43,987 nucleotides of DNA from Acidobacteriota bacterium (GTDB taxonomy: Bacteria; Acidobacteriota; CAIWXX01), in assembly GCA_016191015.1 (NCBI GenBank), contig JACPPM010000035.1, positions 1-43,987 of the forward strand, given 5' to 3'. Below are positions 1 to 5,345 of this stretch, piece after piece. The position numbers and the translations under genes were made by a program. The notes beneath the pieces are model-generated. The model did not search any database, was not told the DNA's origin, and worked only from the letters and a program-made list of their open reading frames with translations. Positions within the stretch are counted from its first letter, which is position 1, and each line of letters opens with the position of its first letter.

Positions 1-114
1 ATCGAACAGACCCCTTCCTGCCTTCCTAACTTCCTGCCTTCCTGAGAGGTGCTCGGAAGGGTCTTGCAGAGTGCCTGGGTCTTGCCTGTTTGGTTGCGGC
101 TCCGCCGCGTTAGG
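1..114 (+). repeat. Dispersed repeat R1, copy 1 (window edge)
   Basis: This 114-bp block recurs at 4062-4175 in the same orientation with about four mismatches, and again inverted at 43915-43987 where the window ends. It starts with an 8-nt periodic CCTTCCTG-type tract and ends with a G/C-rich palindromic stretch around GCGGCTCCGCCGC. No coding sequence is visible in it. The left end coincides with the window edge, so the element may extend further. Confidence 0.85.
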
Positions 115-137
115 CCCGTCACTCAGGCTCCCCCCGC

Positions 138-200
138 TTTTGCATTTTTGGTTTTGCATTTTTAATTCCTGAATCCGCGCGTCTTACGCGCGGATTCAGG
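138..200. repeat. Heptamer-periodic tract plus perfect 14-bp hairpin
   Basis: Positions 138-165 read as four 7-nt words (TTTTGCA, TTTTTGG, TTTTGCA, TTTTTAA). They are followed by a perfect inverted repeat, CCTGAATCCGCGCG at 168-181 and its complement at 187-200, with a 5-nt loop. Neither side has a U-tract suited to an intrinsic terminator, so it looks like a REP-type palindrome just upstream of the promoter of the first gene. Confidence 0.7.
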
Positions 201-220
201 CAGCTCCGCCGACATCCGCC

Positions 221-249
221 TTGACACTCTCCGCCCCCATTGCTAGCCT
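221..249 (+). promoter_or_regulatory. Candidate sigma70 promoter of the radical SAM cluster
   Basis: A consensus -35 hexamer TTGACA (221-226) is followed after exactly 17 bases by TAGCCT (244-249), which keeps the first T, second A and last T of the -10 consensus. The expected start of transcription is near 256, giving a short leader before the ATG at 271. The -10 match is weak, so this is a candidate only. Confidence 0.45.
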
Positions 250-270
250 CTCCCCTTCGTCAGGCAGAAA

Positions 271-1236
271 ATGGAGATCAGTGACAGCGAGTTTGTACGC
301 CGCCTGTACTACTCTGTCCTGAAGCGCCCGCCGGACGAGGCGGGGCTCAGCCACCATGTGGCGTTGCTCGCAAGCGGTGCGCTCAGTCGAGAAAAGCTAC
401 AGGATGCGTTCGAGCAGTCCCCGGAAGCCGTCGAGCTGCTGCGCAAGTACGAGGCAGCCTTCGGGGGAGAGGCGGAGATAGCCCGAAAGCTCGCGGCGGC
501 GACGGGGCGCTGGGGATCGGGGCGAACCCTTGGACCGCGCGTGATCGAGATCGAGGTCAGCTCGAGATGCAACATCACCCCCGCATGTGTGATGTGCGAT
601 ATCGACCTTGCGGGGAAAGCTTTCGACATCCCGCTGACGGTGGTCGAGAAGCTGGCCCCGCTTTTTCCGGGCGCGACCCAGATTCTCCTGCACGGCATCG
701 GTGAGCCGCTCATGAACCGAGACCTCATGTCGATCATCGCGCTGGTCCCGGATCGATCAAAGACCGGCTTCAACACCAACGCCCTGATGCTGACTCGCTC
801 GGTCGCCGCCCGGCTGGTCGATCTCGGCCTCGGGTGGCTCAATGTCTCGATCGACGCCGCCACGCCCGAAACCTATCGGAAAATCCGACGCAACGATTTC
901 TTACGCGTGATGGCGAACATTCGAGGCCTCATCGAGGCGCGCGGCGATCGAAAGATCCCTGAGGTGTTCATCAACATGACATTGATGAAGGAGAACATCG
1001 CGGAAGCGCCGGCCTTCGTCAGGCTCGGCGCCGAGCTCGGCGTGAACCAGATCATCTTCCAGCAGATGAACCTCCAGACTGCCATCGCCGCACCGATCGA
1101 GAGCAATGGCTGGGTGTTCGACTATCGAAGCCAGCTTCTGCAGAACTACCCGGAGCTGCATCGAGACGCCATCGAAGCCGCGTATGCCGCCGCGGCTGAG
1201 GCAGGCATACCGCTCGTCTACAGGCAACACTACTGA
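271..1236 (+). CDS. DUF4214 / radical SAM protein, N-terminal part of a disrupted gene
   Basis: Residues ~6-55 match the DUF4214 pattern (FVRRLYYSVLKRPPDEAGL and a later FEQSPEA), a domain often attached to glycan-related or surface proteins. A radical SAM core follows: the cluster cysteines are C100, C106 and C109, a CX5CX2C spacing instead of the usual CX3CX2C, followed by GIGEPL and NVSIDAATPETY, typical core strands. The frame stops at 1236, just where the SPASM domain should begin. That domain is found in another frame at 1390-1630, after a hairpin repeat. The paralog at 2167-3339 is intact across this junction. I read this as one ~610-residue enzyme split by a repeat insertion, though two separate polypeptides that associate cannot be excluded. 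The ATG is preceded by only a weak Shine-Dalgarno (AGGCAG). Confidence 0.75.
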   Translation: MEISDSEFVRRLYYSVLKRPPDEAGLSHHVALLASGALSREKLQDAFEQSPEAVELLRKYEAAFGGEAEIARKLAAATGRWGSGRTLGPRVIEIEVSSRCNITPACVMCDIDLAGKAFDIPLTVVEKLAPLFPGATQILLHGIGEPLMNRDLMSIIALVPDRSKTGFNTNALMLTRSVAARLVDLGLGWLNVSIDAATPETYRKIRRNDFLRVMANIRGLIEARGDRKIPEVFINMTLMKENIAEAPAFVRLGAELGVNQIIFQQMNLQTAIAAPIESNGWVFDYRSQLLQNYPELHRDAIEAAYAAAAEAGIPLVYRQHY

Positions 1237-1309
1237 GAGGATAGTTCAGAGTGCGATTGTCAGCCGTGTATTCCATGCTGCCGCATAACCCTGATCTGAT
1301 CGAAGCAGT

Positions 1310-2101
1310 GTGCTGGGTGCTGAGTGCTGGGTGCTGCCCGGGGATGGCAGCGCGAGAGCGCGCAGCACCCAGTACTCAGCACGGGCATTCGTCGTGATCT
1401 GCAACAAACCCTTCAACAATCTGCTCGTGAAAGAAGACGGCACCGTCTACCTTTGCTGCTATCTGGCCGAGCCGCATCTGGCTCTCGGGAACCTCAATGT
1501 GAACACATTTGACGAGGTTTGGAATTCCGAGCCAGCCCGCTTGCTCCGCACTGAGATGATGGAGGACGTTTTGCCGCGCGCCTGCAGTCACTGTCCTTAC
1601 TACTCGCAAAGCACCACGGTCCAGAATGCAATTCGGGATCCGAAGAGGTGGGGAGGCGGCGAGGCCCGGATCGAGAATGTTTTCATCACGGCGGGCGACC
1701 GATCCGCGTGTGGCAGGTTCACACGCGGCGAGGACGTCTTCATCACACTGGCATGCAGGTCCTGGACGCGCATCTCCCATCCCGTCGTCGGCATCGCGCT
1801 CTACCATGACTCGGGCCGCCGGCTCTTCGGGACCAATACGGCCTTGGACGGCCGCGATATTCAGTCCCTCGACGGGGAAGGAGTCGTCACCATAGAGCTG
1901 CCGACGGACTTCCTTCCGCCGGGACACTACGCGATGGATCTTGCCATTCATTCCCCAGCGCAGTATCACTACGACTACCTGCAATGCATGCACGGCTTTG
2001 ATATAATCCCCGCTCCGGTCGACGGAGTGACGGTCCCTGAGCCGCGCGTCCTCTGGCAGTTCGCCGGGGGGATCGGCGAAGGCAGCCGGCAGGAGAGGTA
2101 G
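1310..2101 (+). CDS. SPASM domain + Wzt C-terminal-like glycan-binding domain, C-terminal part of the disrupted radical SAM gene
   Basis: The first ~25 codons of the open frame are translated repeat, so the GTG at 1310 is probably not a real start. From about 1390 the protein shows a SPASM domain (VICNKPFNNLLVKEDG, then YLCC, GNLNVNTFDEVWNS and CSHC), the auxiliary cluster module that normally follows the radical SAM core. Residues from ~120 onward (RIENVFITAGDR, then PVVGIALYHDSGRRLFGTNT, then LPPGHYAMDLAIHS) look like the Wzt C-terminal domain, the beta-sandwich that recognises modified ends of O-antigen or capsule chains in ABC exporters. A SPASM enzyme carrying a glycan-recognition domain suggests action on a polysaccharide or glycolipid, which is inference. 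There is no convincing ribosome binding site; a frameshifted pseudogene is the simplest reading. Confidence 0.65.
   Translation: MLGAECWVLPGDGSARARSTQYSARAFVVICNKPFNNLLVKEDGTVYLCCYLAEPHLALGNLNVNTFDEVWNSEPARLLRTEMMEDVLPRACSHCPYYSQSTTVQNAIRDPKRWGGGEARIENVFITAGDRSACGRFTRGEDVFITLACRSWTRISHPVVGIALYHDSGRRLFGTNTALDGRDIQSLDGEGVVTIELPTDFLPPGHYAMDLAIHSPAQYHYDYLQCMHGFDIIPAPVDGVTVPEPRVLWQFAGGIGEGSRQER
1311..1382. repeat. Heptamer hairpin inserted in the radical SAM gene
   Basis: The left arm is a tandem of 7-nt words (TGCTGGG, TGCTGAG, TGCTGGG, TGCTGCC). Bases 1317-1336 are the reverse complement of 1363-1382 with one mismatch, enclosing a 26-nt loop. The element lies exactly between the radical SAM and SPASM coding parts and accompanies a change of reading frame. 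Confidence 0.85.
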
Positions 2102-2166
2102 AAACCGCGGGGGAGCGTCGAGCCTCCGCCGCATGTCGAGTTCACGGCACAGAACAAGGAACCCGG

Positions 2167-3339
2167 ATGTTCACTACGATCGTAGATAAAATAAAACACA
2201 CCGTTTTCCATCAGGCCGACGTCCCGAAGCCGGACCCGATCGAGGCAAACTACAAGCTGAACTACCAGGAACGGAATGCGGGCAAGGCAGTGTTGGCCTC
2301 CCGGCCTTACGCTCTCGAGCTCGAAACCACCACGCGCTGCAACCTGGATTGCCTCGAATGCCCGCGCCTGGATGACTTTGTCGAAGAAGAGCTCACCGAC
2401 GATGTCGTCGATCGGGTCGCGCCCTGGTTCGAGTCACTCAACCAGATCAGCCTCCATGGGTTCGGCGAGCCACTGTACTCACCGAGCACTTTCAAAGTGA
2501 TCAGCATGCTGCCCGAGGGCACCCAGATCCACTTCAGCTCGAACCTGACGCCGCTCAAGCCCGAGCACCTCGTGCTGTTCAAAGAGAAGAAGGGGCTCAT
2601 CAACGTGTCTCTGGACGCCGCCACGGCCCAGACTTACAAGCTGATTCGCGGCGCGAATTTTGAAAAAGTCGTCGAGAACATGAGGAAGATCCGACAGCTC
2701 AGCCACATGGACCTTTACATGAACATGACCGTCATGCAGATGAACAAGCATGAGGTGCGGGCGTTCCTCGAGTTGGCCGAGAGCGTCGGTGCGTCGCGGG
2801 TGATCTTCATCAAGCTCTCCGAGAGCTACGACTTCGTCAAGACGCGGAAGGATTTTCGGTTCGTCTACAAGGAGCAGCACCTGGGGGCGGACGACGTCGC
2901 ACGGATGATTGAACAGATCGAGGCGAGGAAGTGGCCGTTTGCGATCGACAACTATGTGGGGTTGAAGTTCTATCCTGCGCATGTCGAGACGCCGGCCGCG
3001 GCGGCCCCGGCAGTGCCGGCCCCGGCAGTGCCGACCCCGGCAGTGCCGGCCCCGGCCGCGCCTGCTCGGGCGGCGCAGACCTCGAACGAGCCCATCTGCG
3101 CGTATCCGTGGGTGAACCTGTTCGTCAAGATCGATGGTTCCGTGCGGAACTGTTGCCACCAGGAACCGATCGGGAATCTGAAGACGCAATCGCTCGATGA
3201 GATCTGGAACAGCGATCTCGAGCAGGAGATCCGGGCGGGGGTCGCGTCGAAGAACCTCCATGCGGCCTGCCAGCGGGTGAACTGCCCGGTGTGGCGCCAG
3301 GTGCGCCAGGAGGCTCAGGTGGCCGGGTTCGCTGTCTGA
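2167..3339 (+). CDS. Radical SAM/SPASM protein
   Basis: This 390-residue protein is an intact relative of the preceding broken gene. The canonical [4Fe-4S] motif is C58-X3-C62-X2-C65 (TTRCNLDCLEC), followed by SLHGFGEPL and NVSLDAATAQTY of the radical SAM barrel. Between core and C-terminal domain (about residues 278-305) is a low-complexity linker of Pro, Ala and Val encoded by a 15-nt tandem repeat. The SPASM domain follows (ICAYPWVNLFVKIDG, then CCHQEP, GNLKTQSLDEIWNS and CQRVNC). The ATG has an AAGGA ribosome binding site. The gene sits 3 bp upstream of the isomerase gene, so the two are likely cotranscribed. The substrate is unknown. SPASM enzymes modify peptides, proteins or sugars, and the neighbouring GmhA-type isomerase and Wzt-like domain make a sugar or glycoconjugate substrate plausible. 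Confidence 0.8.
   Translation: MFTTIVDKIKHTVFHQADVPKPDPIEANYKLNYQERNAGKAVLASRPYALELETTTRCNLDCLECPRLDDFVEEELTDDVVDRVAPWFESLNQISLHGFGEPLYSPSTFKVISMLPEGTQIHFSSNLTPLKPEHLVLFKEKKGLINVSLDAATAQTYKLIRGANFEKVVENMRKIRQLSHMDLYMNMTVMQMNKHEVRAFLELAESVGASRVIFIKLSESYDFVKTRKDFRFVYKEQHLGADDVARMIEQIEARKWPFAIDNYVGLKFYPAHVETPAAAAPAVPAPAVPTPAVPAPAAPARAAQTSNEPICAYPWVNLFVKIDGSVRNCCHQEPIGNLKTQSLDEIWNSDLEQEIRAGVASKNLHAACQRVNCPVWRQVRQEAQVAGFAV
3002..3061 (+). repeat. 15-nt tandem repeat encoding a Pro-Ala-Val linker
   Basis: Four copies of a 15-nt unit (CGGCCCCGGCAGTGC, third and fourth copies slightly changed) lie in frame within the radical SAM gene and encode the hinge between its core and SPASM domain. The unit length keeps the frame whatever the copy number. 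Confidence 0.8.
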
Positions 3340-3342
3340 GGC

Positions 3343-3915
3343 ATGGACGCCAGGGATTCGCAGAAGATCGCCGGGGCCGCCTCGGAGCTGAGCCGGATCC
3401 TTGGCGGAATCGATCGCCTCGAACCTCTCGTGCTGGAGGCGGCTTCGCGGATCGAGCAGGCGATCAGACACGGCGGCAAGCTGATGCTCTTCGGGAACGG
3501 CGGATCGAGCAGCCAGGCTCAACACATCGCATCGGAGTTCGTGAACCGTTTCATGAAGGACCGCGTGGCGCTTCCGGCGCTCGCCCTGACAACGGACCAG
3601 TCGATCCTCACCTCCGTATCCAACGACACCAGCTACGAGTCGGTATTCTCAAGACAGGTCGAAGCACTCGGGAAGCCTGGAGATGTTGTCATCGGGCTCT
3701 CCACCAGCGGCAACTCCGGCAACGTTCGCGCCGCCTTCATAACGGCCCGCTCGCTGCGCATCTCCACGATCGGGATGACGGGGCGGGGCGGCGGCGAGCT
3801 CGCGCGATGCGCCGACCTCCTCATCGCCGTTGAATCCACGAGTACGCCACGGATACAGGAAATCCACCTCCTGATCGGGCACTTGATCGCGGAGATTGTT
3901 GAGTCGCGATTCTGA
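3343..3915 (+). CDS. gmhA: Phosphoheptose isomerase family protein (SIS domain)
   Basis: The 190-residue product has the length and motifs of GmhA, the sedoheptulose-7-phosphate isomerase that makes D-glycero-D-manno-heptose 7-phosphate, first step of ADP- and GDP-heptose synthesis. The SIS fold is clear: LFGNGGSSSQAQHIASEF at residues ~49-66, GLSTSGNSGNV for phosphate binding, and a C-terminal RIQEIHLLIGHLIAEIVE that carries the Glu/His catalytic helix of the family. The ATG follows the previous stop by 3 bp, with a GAGG ribosome binding site overlapping that stop, so translation is probably coupled. No heptose kinase (hldE/hddA) or gmhB lies nearby, although the APH-type domain encoded at 5346-7661 could supply a sugar kinase activity; this is speculative. 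Confidence 0.85.
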   Translation: MDARDSQKIAGAASELSRILGGIDRLEPLVLEAASRIEQAIRHGGKLMLFGNGGSSSQAQHIASEFVNRFMKDRVALPALALTTDQSILTSVSNDTSYESVFSRQVEALGKPGDVVIGLSTSGNSGNVRAAFITARSLRISTIGMTGRGGGELARCADLLIAVESTSTPRIQEIHLLIGHLIAEIVESRF

Positions 3916-3938
3916 TGGGGAGGGATTAGTGTCTTGGA

Positions 3939-4061
3939 AGTTGCGTGTTGACACGAAATGGCAAGACTCTCGAGAGCGCGAGATCCTCCGAACCCCCTCT
4001 CAGGAAAGCAGGAAGGGAGGAATGCAGGAACGGGGCAGTCATCTCCGGAGCTCAGGGTGGC
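3939..4061 (+). repeat. Dispersed repeat R3, copy 1
   Basis: The block begins AAGTTGCGTGTTGACACG, continues with AAATGGCAAGA, and recurs at 18744-18846 in the same orientation; a diverged inverted copy lies at 16581-16656. It runs directly into repeat R1 at 4062. The gap 3916-4372 holds only these repeats and the promoter region of the next gene. Confidence 0.8.
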
Positions 4062-4195
4062 ATCGAACAGACCCCTTCCTGCCTTCCTAACTTCCTGCGT
4101 TCCTGAGAGGTGCTCGGAAAGGTCTTGCAGCGTGCCTGGGTCTTGCCTGTTTGGTTGCGGCTCTGCCGCGTTAGGGACTATGGACTAGGGGCTCG
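4062..4195 (+). repeat. Dispersed repeat R1, copy 2, with trailing heptamer words
   Basis: Bases 4062-4175 match 1-114 with about four mismatches. They are followed by GGACTAT (4175-4181), GGACTAG (4182-4188) and GGGCTCG (4189-4195), another 7-nt periodic word family. Confidence 0.85.
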
Positions 4196-4311
4196 GAGAT
4201 CTGTGAATGCGCGTGGTCCGGGACATTCAGGGTTGTGGGTAGACTGGGCGAGTCCGGACCAGAGTTGCTTTCGTCCAGATTGAGATGGGGAACGTTCCCC
4301 GGCAATCCCCA

Positions 4312-4341
4312 TTGGCGAGTTTGCGCGCTCTCCTGTATTGT
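4312..4341 (+). promoter_or_regulatory. Candidate promoter of the DHS-like gene
   Basis: TTGGCG (4312-4317) and TATTGT (4336-4341) are separated by 18 bases, each with four of six consensus positions. The spacing to the GTG at 4373 is suitable. This is a weak call based only on motif and position. Confidence 0.3.
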
Positions 4342-4372
4342 GTCGTCTCCATTCTTTGCTTAGAGGTGATCC

Positions 4373-5329
4373 GTGCGAAAGAAGCGCATCTCATCGGAGC
4401 CCGTGGCGGTCAGGACGGTTCCGTTTTCCCGCAAGCGGTTCAAAGTTGGTTTGAAGGCGATGGGCCGGCCGATCCGGAGCCTGACGCTGGGAGAGTTTTT
4501 CGAATCGCTGCCGCATCTTCAGAGCTCGAACGATCTTCGTGAGGTGGCGCAGCGCGTCGGGCGCGCCCATCGCCGGCACAAGCCGGTGATTTTCGCGATG
4601 GGGGCTCATGTCATCAAGTGCGGCCTGCAACCGGTCATCAAGGACCTGATCGACCATGGAATCGTCACGGCGCTCGCCCTGAACGGCGCCGGGGTGATCC
4701 ACGATTTCGAGCTGGCATATGGCGGGGGCACGTCCGAGTGGGTCGAGGAGGGGATCAAGGACGGATCATTCGGCATGACGAGAGAGACCGGGCAGATCCT
4801 CAACAGCGTCGCAAAGCAGTGCCTGGCCACCGGTGCGGGTCTCGGCGAGACGATCGCCGAACATTTGGACGAATCGAGCTACCCTTACAAGGAGTACAGC
4901 CTGCTGGCCGCGGCCCACGCGATGGGGATTCCCGTGACGGTTCACGTGGCGATCGGATGTGACACGATTCACATGCATCCGCAGGCGAGCGGGCAGGCGC
5001 TGGGTGAAGGGTCGTTGCGTGATTTCAGGATCTTCTCTCACATCGTCAGGACGCTCGGCGACGGCGGCGTGTTCTTCAATATAGGCTCCTCGGTGATGAT
5101 GCCCGAGGTGTTTCTCAAGGCGGTGTCGCTCGCGCGCAATCAGGGCGTGCGGCTGCGGAACTTCACGACCGTCAACATGGATTTTCTCACGCACTACCGG
5201 CCGCTCGAAAACGTCCTGCGCCGTCCTCACCTGCGCTCAGGTGATGCGTTCAACATCGTCGGGGCGCACGAGATCATGCTTCCGCTCATGGCCGCCGCCA
5301 TCAAGGTCGCCCTCAAGAGCAGGAAGTAG
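4373..5329 (+). CDS. Deoxyhypusine synthase-like protein of unknown function
   Basis: The 318-residue product has the layout of the deoxyhypusine-synthase-like Rossmann family: a first segment around VIFAMGAHVIKCGLQPVIKD, then a nucleotide-binding-like LALNGAGVIHDFELAYGG, and later IGCDTIHMHPQ and GGVFFNIGSSVMMPEVFLKA. True deoxyhypusine synthase modifies eIF5A, which bacteria lack, so a different NAD-dependent or structural role is likely here. The N-terminal ~25 residues are basic. The GTG start is supported by a good ribosome binding site (AGAGGTGAT, 4362-4370). The next gene starts 16 bp downstream, so the two are probably cotranscribed. The family call rests on motif resemblance and is moderate; the reaction is unknown. 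Confidence 0.5.
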   Translation: MRKKRISSEPVAVRTVPFSRKRFKVGLKAMGRPIRSLTLGEFFESLPHLQSSNDLREVAQRVGRAHRRHKPVIFAMGAHVIKCGLQPVIKDLIDHGIVTALALNGAGVIHDFELAYGGGTSEWVEEGIKDGSFGMTRETGQILNSVAKQCLATGAGLGETIAEHLDESSYPYKEYSLLAAAHAMGIPVTVHVAIGCDTIHMHPQASGQALGEGSLRDFRIFSHIVRTLGDGGVFFNIGSSVMMPEVFLKAVSLARNQGVRLRNFTTVNMDFLTHYRPLENVLRRPHLRSGDAFNIVGAHEIMLPLMAAAIKVALKSRK

Positions 5330-5345
5330 CCGGGACCTCCGTCGC

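Noticed and set aside
2479-3525. 348-codon open frame on the - strand with Arg/His-rich repeats
   Set aside because: It is the mirror of the Pro-Ala-Val repeat and the radical SAM gene.
5241-5345. Longer N-terminus for the three-domain protein
   Set aside because: It overlaps the end of the preceding gene, is rich in Ser, Pro and Arg like an out-of-frame shadow, and the isochorismatase-like fold starts right at the ATG at 5346.
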